Part shown: positions 34,092 to 42,483 of the stretch, in pieces
How the letters are laid out: the number at the start of each line of letters is the position of its first letter
How positions within the stretch are numbered: position 1 is the stretch's first letter
DNA from: Saccharothrix tamanrassetensis
GTDB lineage: Bacteria; Actinomycetota; Actinomycetes; Mycobacteriales; Pseudonocardiaceae
Direction: 5' to 3'
Assembly: GCF_014203665.1 (NCBI RefSeq)
Contig: NZ_JACHJN010000010.1
Location: 124,001 to 188,000, forward strand
DNA: 64,000 nucleotides
Notes under the pieces: generated by a model
What the model was told of the DNA's origin: nothing
Database searches by the model: none
Seen by the model: only the letters and a program-made list of their open reading frames with translations
Position numbers and translations under genes: made by a program

Positions 34092-34679
34092 TCACGCGGG
34101 CCTGGCGGCAGGCGGCAGTTCCTCCGCCGACGCGGCGGGCCAGGCCCACGGGTCGGGGTCGAGGGTGGCCAGTTCCTCCACCTGCAACGCGCACCAGGGC
34201 GAGATCGGGCGCACCCCGGCCAGCACCGCCGGCACGAAGTCGGACCAGTCGACCCACTCGAAGTCGTCCACCTCGTCCGGGTTCGGGGTCGGGTCGTGGT
34301 CGAGCAGGCCCCGGAACACCGGGCACACCTCGTTCTCCACGACGCCGTTCTCCATGACCGCGCGGTACCGGAACGCGGGCAGCACGAGGTCCAGTCCGAC
34401 GTCGGTCAACCCCAGCTCGTCCGCCAGCCGGCGGGTCACCGCCGAGGCCGCGTCCTCGCCCGGCGCGGGGTGGCCGCAGCAGGAGTTCGTCCACACGCCC
34501 GGCCAGGTCTTCTTGTGCAGCGCCCGCCTGGTCAGCAGCAGCCGCCCGTCCCGGGAGAACAGGTAGCTGGAGAACGCCAGGTGCAGCGGGGTGTCCGCGT
34601 GGTGCACGTCTGCCTTGTCGGCTACGCCGATCCCGGTCCCCGACTCGTCCAGCAGCACGACTTGTTCCACGCGGATCAC
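34092..34679 (-). CDS. idi: Isopentenyl-diphosphate delta-isomerase, type I
   Basis: The 195-residue Nudix-fold isomerase interconverts IPP and DMAPP. Visible family residues are metal-binding [12 protein letters not shown], the catalytic Cys in [12 protein letters not shown], and the catalytic Glu in ENEVCPVF. The start of the gene follows the AMP-ligase stop by only 19 nt on the same strand, so it looks like the last gene of the 3,4-AHBA-type operon. A dedicated isomerase there hints at a prenylated or terpenoid product, but no prenyltransferase or terpene synthase is in view. Confidence 0.93.
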   Translation of the reverse strand: MIRVEQVVLLDESGTGIGVADKADVHHADTPLHLAFSSYLFSRDGRLLLTRRALHKKTWPGVWTNSCCGHPAPGEDAASAVTRRLADELGLTDVGLDLVLPAFRYRAVMENGVVENEVCPVFRGLLDHDPTPNPDEVDDFEWVDWSDFVPAVLAGVRPISPWCALQVEELATLDPDPWAWPAASAEELPPAARPA

Positions 34680-34698
34680 CCTGCCACACCGCCTGCGG

Positions 34699-36051
34699 TC
34701 AGCGCGCGGCGGCGAGGGTCCGCGGGTTGCGGACGAGTTTGCCGCTGGACGTCCGGGGCAGCGCCGGCAGCACGTGGACGCGCTGCGGGAGCTTGTACCC
34801 GGTCAACCGCTGCCGGCACCAACGCACCATGTCCTCGGTCGACAGCGAGTCGCTCTCCGTGCCGACGTAGGCCTCGATGACCCCGTCGTGCACCGCGATG
34901 GCCTCGGTGACCAGTGGATGCGACCGCAGCGCCGCCTCCACCTCGGTCAGGTCGACCTTGTTGCCCCGCACGACCACCAGCGAGTCGCCGCGCCCGAGCA
35001 GCCGCAGGTTCCCGCGCGCGTCGAACTCGCCGCGGTCGCCGGTGCGGAGCCAACCGTCCGCGTACCGCGTGACGCCGTCGTCGCACAGGTAGGGCGACTC
35101 GTCCAGCGCCACCTCCACCATCCCGTCCCGCACGCGCAGCGTGGTGTCGCTCAGCGGCCGGCCCACCGCCGGACGCGAAGCACCGCCCACGTCCAGGGTC
35201 AGCGCCCCCGTCTCCGTCGTCCCGAAGCACTCCCCCACCCGGAACCCGTAGGCACGGGCGAACCCGTCGGCCACCTCCGGCGACATCGGCTCGGCCCCGG
35301 CGAACGCCGCGCGGACCGTGCGCAGGGCCGAACGGTCCGCCACGTTCACCAGCCGGACGAAGTGGTACGGCAGGCCGGTGATGAAGTCGACCTCGTGGGT
35401 CACGGCCGTGCGCAGGATGTCCTGAGCCGTGTCGCCCTTCGGGAACACCAGGTGCACGCCCTCGGCGAGCGCGTGCAGCAGCCCGCCCATCAGGCCGAAA
35501 CTGCGCGAGGTGTTGTTGAGCAGCATCATCCGCTCGCCGTGCCGGACCATGCCCTCGGCCGCGCCGAAGCGCACCACCTCGCGGATGACCGACTCCGTGC
35601 TGCGGCCGATCATCTTCGGCGTGCCGGTGGAACCCGAGCTGAACTGCACCAAGCGGTGCCGGGTCAGCGCGGGCAGGCCGTCCGGCCGGTGCTCGGTGAC
35701 CAGCTCGTGGCGCTCCCGGAACACCGGGCCGATCCGGCCGCCGGCGCGCACCACGAACTGCGGGCGGGCCAGGGCGTGCTCGACCGCTCGTTCGGCGGGC
35801 GTGAACCGGTGGTCCAGCGAGATCACCCGCGCACCCAGCGTCCACAGCGCCAGCACCACCTCCAGCTGGGTGAAGCTCGGCGGCAGCTGCACGGCGACCG
35901 TGGTGCCGTCGCTCACACCGGAAGCGGCGAACAGGCCCGCCTCGGCGGCCACCGACGCGCGCAGCCTGCCGTGCGTCACGGTGTGGTCGTGGCTGAACAC
36001 CGGCACGTCGTCGCCGTGGCGGCGCAACAGGTCGGTGACGAACTCGCGCAT
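34699..36051 (-). CDS. Stand-alone AMP-dependent acid ligase, aryl-acid type
   Basis: The 450-residue ANL adenylating enzyme has P-loop [13 protein letters not shown]5 [10 protein letters not shown]7/A8 [12 protein letters not shown] and catalytic Lys in the terminal [12 protein letters not shown]. It has no carrier or thioester-reductase domain. It starts 3 nt after the stop of the dehydroquinate-synthase-II gene. The obvious candidate substrate is the aminohydroxybenzoate made by the two preceding enzymes, to be loaded onto CoA or a carrier protein. That assignment is by context; specificity residues cannot be read reliably here. Confidence 0.85.
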   Translation of the reverse strand: MREFVTDLLRRHGDDVPVFSHDHTVTHGRLRASVAAEAGLFAASGVSDGTTVAVQLPPSFTQLEVVLALWTLGARVISLDHRFTPAERAVEHALARPQFVVRAGGRIGPVFRERHELVTEHRPDGLPALTRHRLVQFSSGSTGTPKMIGRSTESVIREVVRFGAAEGMVRHGERMMLLNNTSRSFGLMGGLLHALAEGVHLVFPKGDTAQDILRTAVTHEVDFITGLPYHFVRLVNVADRSALRTVRAAFAGAEPMSPEVADGFARAYGFRVGECFGTTETGALTLDVGGASRPAVGRPLSDTTLRVRDGMVEVALDESPYLCDDGVTRYADGWLRTGDRGEFDARGNLRLLGRGDSLVVVRGNKVDLTEVEAALRSHPLVTEAIAVHDGVIEAYVGTESDSLSTEDMVRWCRQRLTGYKLPQRVHVLPALPRTSSGKLVRNPRTLAAAR

Positions 36052-36054
36052 CGG

Positions 36055-37128
36055 TCAGGTCTCCTTGCAGAACTCGCCGATGGGGATGCCGACGTGCCGC
36101 TGCTCGGTGGCGACGTACCCGAGCAGCTCGTCACCCCGTTGCAGCTCGGTGACGTTGCGGACCTTCCCGCCGGGGCCGAGCACCCGCACGTGCCAGTCGT
36201 CCTGCACGGTGAGGCTGACCTCCACGCCTTCCGGCGAGTGCGCGGTGATGGTGAGGATCGGGCGGGACTCCAGCTTGGCCCGGCCCACGGTGAGCGTGCG
36301 GGTGCGACCCTCGGAGTCGACGGCCAGCACGGTGCCGCCGGAACGCAGCTCGGACAGGTAGTTGGTGCGGTTGTCCGGCCCCAGCACGTACGAGTGCAAC
36401 GCGCCCGCGTTCACCCGGAACGGCCTGGTCGGCATGTACGGCAGCGGGTGGGTCTCGCTGCAGCACAGGATGAACCCCGACGAGTACGACCCGACGAGGA
36501 TGCCCTCGTCCTCCCGGAAGTGCGAGCACGTGTCCACGCACACCCGGTCGCCGAGCCCGTTGTGCGTGATGCCGTCCACGACCAGCGTGGTCAGGGTCAG
36601 CGGCGCGGTCCTGGTTTCCAGCAGCCGGGCCAGGTTGAACACGTCGGCCGCGTCACGGGGCGCGAGCAGGACGCCGTCCGAGCCGTGTTCCAGCACGTCC
36701 AGCACGATCGCGGCCTCCTCCAGGTCCGCGACCACGGTGACCAGCTCGCCCGCCGCCCCGTCGGCGGCGGCGATGACGATCTCCAGCGGGATCTTCGTCG
36801 GGTCGGTGAACGCGACGATGGTGTGCTCCAGCTTCACCGCCGCCGCGCAGGCCAGCTTCAGCGTGCGGTCGTCGCGCACCTGGACGAACGCGGCGGTGGC
36901 GGCGAGCCGGTCCAGCCGGTCCTGGTCGTCCACGACGGCGACGACCAGGTGCGGGCTCTCCGCGGGCTGGTCGGTGACCAGCACGCGGGTGACCGTCGGC
37001 GGCAGCGTGTCCAGCAGGGCGGGGTCGTCGGACACGATCCCGGCCAGGCGGGCGTGCACGGCGGCGTCGACCACGGACTCGCGGTGCGCCTCGGGGACGG
37101 TTCGGAGGTCGATCCAGGCGAACTTCAC
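36055..37128 (-). CDS. griH: 3-dehydroquinate synthase II family, GriH-like
   Basis: The 357-residue product fits 3-dehydroquinate synthase II, including family blocks KFAWIDLR, LVVAVVDDQDRL, GSYSSGFILCCSETHPLPYMPTRPF split over the active-site region, and RVNAGALHSYVL. In actinomycetes with GriI-type aldolases this family (GriH) cyclises the C7 aldol adduct to 3-amino-4-hydroxybenzoic acid. The adjacent griI-like gene makes that role far more likely than shikimate synthesis. GTG 37128 is chosen because GGAG lies 6 nt upstream; TTG 37140 is possible. Confidence 0.9.
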   Translation of the reverse strand: MKFAWIDLRTVPEAHRESVVDAAVHARLAGIVSDDPALLDTLPPTVTRVLVTDQPAESPHLVVAVVDDQDRLDRLAATAAFVQVRDDRTLKLACAAAVKLEHTIVAFTDPTKIPLEIVIAAADGAAGELVTVVADLEEAAIVLDVLEHGSDGVLLAPRDAADVFNLARLLETRTAPLTLTTLVVDGITHNGLGDRVCVDTCSHFREDEGILVGSYSSGFILCCSETHPLPYMPTRPFRVNAGALHSYVLGPDNRTNYLSELRSGGTVLAVDSEGRTRTLTVGRAKLESRPILTITAHSPEGVEVSLTVQDDWHVRVLGPGGKVRNVTELQRGDELLGYVATEQRHVGIPIGEFCKET

Positions 37129-37159
37129 GCCAGACTCCAATGAAGGGGGACGAGAGGGG

Positions 37160-37951
37160 TCACGACACGACGCCGGCCACGGCGTGCACGAGGTCGGCGT
37201 GGTGGTCCACGTGGATCACCGACGCGAGCTCGGCCACCAGCGACTTCGGCGATGGCGAGGTGAACACGCGACGGCCGACCGCGAGGCCGGCGCAGCCCGT
37301 CGCCATGGCGTCGCGGGCGTGGTCGACGACGCTGCCGCCGGTGGCCGGGCCGCCCGCGACCAGCACCGGGATCGGGCAGCTCGCGATGACCTCGGCCATC
37401 CGCGGCACGGGCAGCGCGAGGTTGGTCTTGACGATGTCCGCGCCCAGGTCGACGGCGATGTTGACCACGTGGGCGAGCAGGACCGGGTCCTTGGGGTCCG
37501 CGATGCGCGGTCCGCGCGGGTAGACCATGGCGATCAGGGGGACGTTCCACGCGTCGCACGCGTTGGCGATCACACCGAAATCGGCGAGCTGGCGCTCCTC
37601 GGTGTCGGAGCCGATGTTGACGTGGACGCTGACCGCGTCCGCCCCCAGCCGCAGCGCCTCCTCCACCTCGCCGACGAGCACCTTGGCGTTGGTGTCGGCC
37701 GCGTGCGCGGTGCCCGCGCTCAGGTGGACGACGAGCGCGCAACCGCCCAGCAGCAGCGGGTCTATCGTGCGTACCCGTCCTTTGTGGACGATCAGGGCAT
37801 CGGCCCCGCCGACGACGACCGACCGGATCAGGTCGTGCCACCGGTCGCGCGACACCACTGGACCATCCGAAACGCTGTGGTCCAGCGGGACGAAGAGGTA
37901 CCTGTCGTCACGCGGGCGGGAAAGCCGTCGCAACCGCAACGCTTTCCTCAT
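37160..37951 (-). CDS. griI: DhnA-type class I aldolase, GriI-like
   Basis: The 263-residue product fits the class I fructose-bisphosphate aldolase (DhnA/AroA') family. PLDHSVSDGP, VHVNIGSDTE, the Schiff-base Lys in GADIVKTNLALP and AGGPATGGS are visible. GriI condenses aspartate semialdehyde with dihydroxyacetone phosphate, the first step to 3-amino-4-hydroxybenzoate, and length matches (about 270). ATG 37951 has AGGAGG 10 nt upstream. It is the first gene of the griI-griH-ligase-idi unit and diverges from the LysR gene. Confidence 0.9.
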   Translation of the reverse strand: MRKALRLRRLSRPRDDRYLFVPLDHSVSDGPVVSRDRWHDLIRSVVVGGADALIVHKGRVRTIDPLLLGGCALVVHLSAGTAHAADTNAKVLVGEVEEALRLGADAVSVHVNIGSDTEERQLADFGVIANACDAWNVPLIAMVYPRGPRIADPKDPVLLAHVVNIAVDLGADIVKTNLALPVPRMAEVIASCPIPVLVAGGPATGGSVVDHARDAMATGCAGLAVGRRVFTSPSPKSLVAELASVIHVDHHADLVHAVAGVVS

Positions 37952-38037
37952 GTCGCTCACACCTCCTGGGGCGTCGTGGCGGCGGCCATGGAGCAGCGTG
38001 GTGTAACCCGACTCTTGCGGGGAGGTGGCACCTGGCG

Positions 38038-38053
38038 ATAACTCCTCAGTTAT
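38038..38053. promoter_or_regulatory. LysR-type operator dyad ATAACT-N4-AGTTAT
   Basis: A perfect 6-bp inverted repeat, AT-rich in a GC-rich region, contains a T-N11-A LysR box. It lies in the 206-bp divergent region, about 87 bp from the griI-like start and 105 bp from the LysR start. Confidence 0.7.
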
Positions 38054-38145
38054 GCACCTGTTGGAGCATCGGAGGGCACCGGATCCTCGACGCAGAGTCA
38101 ACCCCACACACACGCTCGGTCGGTGTTCGGCGCGCGGGTTTGCCC

Positions 38146-38151
38146 TAGGCT
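38146..38151 (+). promoter_or_regulatory. -10 hexamer TAGGCT of LysR gene
   Basis: TAGGCT ends 6 nt before GTG 38158, predicting a leaderless message. Confidence 0.5.
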
Positions 38152-38157
38152 GCGGAA

Positions 38158-39111
38158 GTGCACATGGAGCTCAGGCACCTCCACGTTGTGCTGACCGTGG
38201 CGGAAGCGGGCAGCATCAGCCGGGCCGCTTCCTCGTTGAAGATCGCACAGGCCGGTCTGACCGCGCAGCTGCGCCGCATCGAACGCGGCTTCGGCGGTCC
38301 GCTGTTCCTGCGGCGCACCGACGGGGTGGAGCTGACCGAACTCGGCCGCCACGTCGTGCAGCGATCACGTGACCTGGTGGAACGGTTCGACGACCTGCTG
38401 GCGACGGCGCGCAGGATCGCCGCCGAGAGCGGCAGCCTCGGCCTGCGATTAGGCGGCGTGGCAGGCTCGCTGACCCCGCTGCTGGTGGGGGTGGTGCGCG
38501 ACCTGCTGCCGAGCCAGCCGCAGACCACGCACATCGAGCGCAGCTGCGACGCGGTGCTGGAACTGGTGCGTTCCGGGAAGCTCGACGTGGCGCTGGTGGT
38601 GGAGTTCCCGCAGAGTCCTCTGCGGATTCCCGAAGACGTGGACTGCCGTCCGGTGGTCACCGAACCCATGCTGGTCGGCATCTCGACAGGACACCGGCTC
38701 TCCGCCCGCACCGAGATCCGGCTGTCCGAACTGGCCGACGAGGAATGGGCGGTGCCGGAGGAGAACTACGGCGGCGGGAGGCTCAACCTCCACCTCGCCT
38801 GCGAAGCCGCCGGCTTCACCCCCCGCTGCGTGCACTTCGGCGTGGACCCGACCTCGGCCGCCGAACTGGTGCGCTCCGCGCACACCGTGGCCTGCTTCTT
38901 CCCCACCGGCCAGGAACTACCCGGCGTAGTCCTGAAACCGATCGTCGGCAGCCCCGTCCAACGCCGGGTGAACCTGGTGTGGCAACGACAATGCGCCGCC
39001 GCCGAGTACATTGAGGACATCCACGCGGCACTGCTGAGGGCCTACCAGGAACGCGTCTGGGCCCAAACCCGCAAACTGTCCAACACAGGACTCACCGCAG
39101 CCGCCAGCTGA
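38158..39111 (+). CDS. LysR-family transcriptional regulator
   Basis: The 317-residue product has the N-terminal LysR helix-turn-helix (LRHLHVVLTVAEAGSISRAA, LKIAQAGLTAQLRRIE) and a two-lobe effector domain (VALVVEFPQSPLRI, EPMLVGISTGHRLS). It is divergent from the griI-griH-ligase-idi operon, and the dyad at 38038-38053 is a natural binding site, so it probably activates that operon and represses itself. GTG 38158 fits the -10 spacing; ATG 38164 would lose two residues only. Confidence 0.92.
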   Translation: MHMELRHLHVVLTVAEAGSISRAASSLKIAQAGLTAQLRRIERGFGGPLFLRRTDGVELTELGRHVVQRSRDLVERFDDLLATARRIAAESGSLGLRLGGVAGSLTPLLVGVVRDLLPSQPQTTHIERSCDAVLELVRSGKLDVALVVEFPQSPLRIPEDVDCRPVVTEPMLVGISTGHRLSARTEIRLSELADEEWAVPEENYGGGRLNLHLACEAAGFTPRCVHFGVDPTSAAELVRSAHTVACFFPTGQELPGVVLKPIVGSPVQRRVNLVWQRQCAAAEYIEDIHAALLRAYQERVWAQTRKLSNTGLTAAAS

Positions 39112-39196
39112 CCACCTCGGCCGACCCCGCCGAGCACAGCACACGCCAAGGCCCGGCCGCGCCACGCGCACACCCCAACCCCTGCCCACCCAGCTC

Positions 39197-39231
39197 AAGG
39201 GCCTTCAAGCTCGCAGAGCTTGAAGGCCCTT
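39197..39231. terminator. Perfect 16-bp hairpin with GCA loop
   Basis: AAGGGCCTTCAAGCTC at 39197-39212 and its exact complement at 39216-39231 form a very stable hairpin between the convergent LysR and cupin genes, immediately before dispersed module copy B. Confidence 0.8.
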
Positions 39232-39236
39232 CCAGG

Positions 39237-39280
39237 ATCCTTGGCGGCCTGCCCGTCCGGCGAGGACGCTTTTACGCTTG
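39237..39280 (+). repeat. Dispersed module, copy B
   Basis: ATCCTTGG, a short variable stretch, CTGCCCGTCCGGCGAGGAC, GCTTTTA and GCTTG match copy A (29914-29958, inverted). The GTCC/GGAC pair with loop GGCGA followed by GCTTTT could act as a compact terminator. Confidence 0.85.
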
Positions 39281-39312
39281 TGGACGCCGCCCACACCCCA
39301 CCCCGCAGCGCT

Positions 39313-39672
39313 TCACTCCTCATCCCGAGCCGCGAACCGCTCCGCCATCTCCAGATCCCACCAGGCGGCGAAGAACTGGAAGTCCTCCTCCGACCGGTTC
39401 ACCACCTGATGCTCCTCGTACGGCCGGAAGTGCACGACATCCCCGGCCGCGAACGGCACCACGCCGTCCGCCGTGACGATCTCCGCCACACCCGCCACAG
39501 CCACCCATACCTCGTGCTCCCGGTGCCCATGGGTACCCGACTCCGCACCCGGCCGCACCACGCACCAAGACCCGTCGAACGGGGCGTTCACCAACGGCCA
39601 CGGCATCAGCCGCCGCGCCACCAAGCCCTGGTCGCGGACCGGCTCGTCCGGGTCGAGCCTGCGGATCTCCAT
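39313..39672 (-). CDS. Single-domain cupin protein
   Basis: The 119-residue beta-barrel protein has the cupin motif 1 pattern GTHGHREHEVWVAVAG (metal-binding His residues and Glu) and motif 2 PFAAGDVVHFRPYEEHQVVN. It could be a small metal-dependent isomerase/dioxygenase or a sugar-binding protein; cupins of this size are too diverse to assign. It is monocistronic, with a terminator-like hairpin beyond its 3' end. The 180 bp separating it from the TPR gene contain no evident gene. Confidence 0.82.
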   Translation of the reverse strand: MEIRRLDPDEPVRDQGLVARRLMPWPLVNAPFDGSWCVVRPGAESGTHGHREHEVWVAVAGVAEIVTADGVVPFAAGDVVHFRPYEEHQVVNRSEEDFQFFAAWWDLEMAERFAARDEE

Positions 39673-39852
39673 GGCCTACGCGGTCCGCGCGGGCACTGCC
39701 GACGATCCCATGCGCTCTTTCCCTCTTCCTCTCACTTCCCCGCGACATCCCGGAAATCGCCGCGCAGACTATCGCGACGCGCCGACCCGGCGGCAACAGT
39801 TCGTACCCGAACAGCCCATCGGAAAAGCCTATCCCGCTCGACGGAACGCCGA

Positions 39853-41880
39853 TCAGGCCTTCCGCAGGCAGACCCCCAGCCGCTCCCGCGCATCCGCGTC
39901 CTCGACCACCGCCAACACCCTCCGGTATTCCACCGCCGCCTCCCCGAACCGACCGACCTCCTCCAACACCACCCCCCGGTTGAACCGCACCTCGGCCCGC
40001 ACCTCGGCCCGGTCCTCCAACGCCACCGCCCGGTCGAGGTCCGCCAACGCACCCTCCACCTGCCCGGCCTCGAACCGCAGCTGCCCCCGCAACGCCCACC
40101 CGGCCGCGAACCCCGGATCGATCCGCAACGCCGCCGACACCGCATCGACGGCCCGGCCCGAGTCCCCGCCCTCCGCCGACAACCGCCCCTGCACGCACAG
40201 CAGGTGCACGTTCTCCGGGTCGATCGCCAACCCGGCCCGCACGTCGTCCCAAGCCCCGTGCGAGTCCCCCACCTCGCACCGCAGCCCGGCCCGGTTCACG
40301 TACGCCGCGAGGAAACCCGGGTCGAGTCGCACCACCCGGTCGAACTCCGCCAGCGCCCGCCGCACGTCACCGAGCTCCACCCAGGCGTCGCCGAGGTTGT
40401 AGTGCACCTCGGGGAACGGCGGCGACAGCAGGATCACCCGCTCGAACGCCGCCACCGCCTCCTCCACCCGCCCCAACCTCCGCAGCACCACGCCGCGGTG
40501 GAACTCGTGCTCCCAGAACCCCGGATCGACCGAGGTGTTCGCGCTGTGCTCCGCCAACGCCTCCTCCAACAACCCGGCTGCCGCCAACGCCAACCCCCGG
40601 TTGACCCGCAACACCGACCGCAGCAACGGGTGCTCACCGGGATCCAACGCCCGCCGCCCTTCGTCGAGCAGCCGCAGCGCCTCCTCCACCTGCCCGTCGC
40701 CCAGCTCCACCAACGCCATCCCGTTGCGCACGAAAGCCGCCTGGAAGCCGCCCCCGTCCGCACCCGCCAGGCCGACCGCCCTCTTCATCCACTCCCGCGC
40801 CAGGTCGAACCGCGGCCCCCGCACGTGCAGCATCGCCGTGCCGTAGGCCAAACGCAGGTCCTGCAACGGGTTCGACGCCAACGCACGAGCGGAGTCGTAG
40901 ACCGCGCCCGCCTCCTCCACCCGTCCCGCCGCGCTCAGCGACGATCCGGCGGCTTCGGTGAAATGCCACCACTCCGGCGATCCCGGCGCCACCAGCGACC
41001 GACCGCGCAATCCCAACTCGGCCGCGGCGTGGTACAGCCCGACCTTCCGGCAGTGCCCCAGCGCGTGCTTCACCGCCTGCACCCCGGACACACCCGGCCT
41101 GCTGCCCCGCGCCGCGTGGAACGGGATCGCGCCGAGCGCCAAAGACTGCTCCCCCAACGCGTACAACTCCGCACACCGCGCATCGTGCCGCCGCGCACGC
41201 TCCTCGACCGACAACGCCTCGTACGCCGCCGGCGCTCCCGGATCGTCGGTAGTACCGTCACTGCCGACGAAGTCCCCGCCATCGGCCGGACCCGCCGCCA
41301 CGTCCACCAGCCGGGCGAACGTCGGCAACACCTCCGTCAGCGACACCGCCACCTCCCCCGGCGGATCCACCAGCGGCGAGAAGTCGGTGCCCAACACCAA
41401 CGTCAGCCGGGGAAGGTCCGGACGCCGCAACAGGACCGCCAGCAACTCCCGGTCCGTCGGGTCCGCGTGGTGCACGTTGTCCACGACCAGGGTCCGCGGC
41501 ACATCCCCGAACGAGGCCAGGTAGACCCGCAGGAAGTCCGCGATGCCGTTGGCGATGTCACGGGTGTGCAGCCGCGAGTAGTAGCGCATCCGCTGCGCGT
41601 CCCCGACCGTCCACTCCAACGTGCCCCACGCCGTGGGCACGTTCACCGCCAGTTCGGGCGCGACCGTGGCGATCTCGGTGTTGTGCCGTGCGGCAAGCTC
41701 CGGGCAGCGCGTGAACGCATCCTCCGCGACAGCGCGCAACAACGATCCGCCGGCGGTGTACGGACCGCGCAAACGCCGGTGCGCGTCCACGGCCGCCAAC
41801 AACGGCGGCAGTTCCATCCCGGCGCGGGCACGCCTCCGATCAGCGGCGCAACGGCCCCGGACCCACAGGTGGTCGGCCAT
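39853..41880 (-). CDS. STAND-like/TPR protein without a recognisable P-loop
   Basis: The 675-residue product has an ATPase-like N-terminal half in which a Walker B-like strand is clear (RTLVVDNVHHADPTDREL), but the expected Walker A is replaced by GPYTAGGSLLRAV. From about residue 270 a long TPR array follows (repeats such as EEALAEHSANTSVDPGFWEHEFHRG, ADLDRAVALEDRAEVRAEVRFN written piecewise). The architecture is that of STAND/AfsR-like signalling proteins with an inactive or atypical nucleotide site. ATG 41880 lies one base after the stop of a 26-30-residue reading frame, suggesting coupling. Its partners upstream are 2TM and SLOG proteins. Confidence 0.75.
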   Translation of the reverse strand: MADHLWVRGRCAADRRRARAGMELPPLLAAVDAHRRLRGPYTAGGSLLRAVAEDAFTRCPELAARHNTEIATVAPELAVNVPTAWGTLEWTVGDAQRMRYYSRLHTRDIANGIADFLRVYLASFGDVPRTLVVDNVHHADPTDRELLAVLLRRPDLPRLTLVLGTDFSPLVDPPGEVAVSLTEVLPTFARLVDVAAGPADGGDFVGSDGTTDDPGAPAAYEALSVEERARRHDARCAELYALGEQSLALGAIPFHAARGSRPGVSGVQAVKHALGHCRKVGLYHAAAELGLRGRSLVAPGSPEWWHFTEAAGSSLSAAGRVEEAGAVYDSARALASNPLQDLRLAYGTAMLHVRGPRFDLAREWMKRAVGLAGADGGGFQAAFVRNGMALVELGDGQVEEALRLLDEGRRALDPGEHPLLRSVLRVNRGLALAAAGLLEEALAEHSANTSVDPGFWEHEFHRGVVLRRLGRVEEAVAAFERVILLSPPFPEVHYNLGDAWVELGDVRRALAEFDRVVRLDPGFLAAYVNRAGLRCEVGDSHGAWDDVRAGLAIDPENVHLLCVQGRLSAEGGDSGRAVDAVSAALRIDPGFAAGWALRGQLRFEAGQVEGALADLDRAVALEDRAEVRAEVRFNRGVVLEEVGRFGEAAVEYRRVLAVVEDADARERLGVCLRKA

Positions 41881-41881
41881 C

Positions 41882-41974
41882 TCAGCCCGCCGGTGGCGGG
41901 AAGACGCAGCCGACCTCGGCCGGCGGGACGGGTCCGGACAGGCGGATCCTGATCTTCTTCATCCTCGGTGGCAC
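41882..41974 (-). CDS. Predicted small peptide upstream of the STAND/TPR gene
   Basis: The frame starts at GTG 41974 (GGAGG 4 nt upstream) or ATG 41962 (GAGG directly upstream). It encodes a peptide of 30 or 26 residues: a basic start (MKKIRIRLSGP) and a Pro-rich tail with one Cys (VGCVFPPPAG). The TGA stop is one base from the ATG of the TPR gene. It could be a RiPP-like or signalling peptide, or a leader that couples translation. The case rests on the ribosome-binding site and junction only. Confidence 0.4.
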   Translation of the reverse strand: MPPRMKKIRIRLSGPVPPAEVGCVFPPPAG

Positions 41975-42072
41975 GGAACCTCCACGGAAAACGGCGCGGA
42001 GCGGCCGACTTTAGCCCCGAAAAGCCCGGAAGAGCAGAGTCCTCATTCCGCATCCATAAGCCGGGGCAATAG

Positions 42073-42483
42073 CTACTCCGAATGCCGCAGCACGCTTTCC
42101 ACTTCGGTCCGGAAAGCGTTGACGCCGTCTTCGCCCGCCGGCGCGCCGTGCGCCTGGAGCAGGTGCAGCAGCGCCACGCCGTTCGCCGACCGGTGGGCCA
42201 GCGCGCGGAACGAGAACGCCGCCTCGTACACCGCGATCGCGGTGGCCAGCGCCGCCGCCACGGTCGCCAGGAACCCCCACAGCGCACGCCGACCGGGATC
42301 CGCCACCGCCACCGCACCCAGCGCCCCCGCGCCGGTGTACAGCAGCACGGTCCCGACCGTGGTCCACCGCCGGGCCGACGAGTACCGGGCCTGGGCGTGC
42401 TCGAACCCGGCCAGCCGCTCACCGACCCGGTGCCTCAGGTAGGCGCGGAGGAACTGCTCGCGGTGGTCGTCGACCAGGCTCAT
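42073..42483 (-). CDS. Two-helix membrane protein, SLATT/S-2TM-like
   Basis: This 136-residue protein has a charged N-terminal helix (FLRAYLRHRVGERLAGFEHAQ), two closely spaced hydrophobic helices (about residues 42-62 and 70-88), and a soluble C-terminal helix. This is the layout of SLATT/SLOG-associated two-TM domains, proposed as pore-forming effectors of nucleotide-sensing conflict systems. ATG 42483 overlaps the stop of the SLOG gene by 4 bp, so the two are coexpressed. It may form a hetero-oligomer with the 2TM part of its neighbour. Confidence 0.7.
   Translation of the reverse strand: MSLVDDHREQFLRAYLRHRVGERLAGFEHAQARYSSARRWTTVGTVLLYTGAGALGAVAVADPGRRALWGFLATVAAALATAIAVYEAAFSFRALAHRSANGVALLHLLQAHGAPAGEDGVNAFRTEVESVLRHSE

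Noticed and set aside
39120..39300. CRISPR or tRNA signal near the dispersed hairpins
   Set aside because: Repeats are not regularly spaced and no spacers or tRNA arm sequences are present anywhere I could see in the window.
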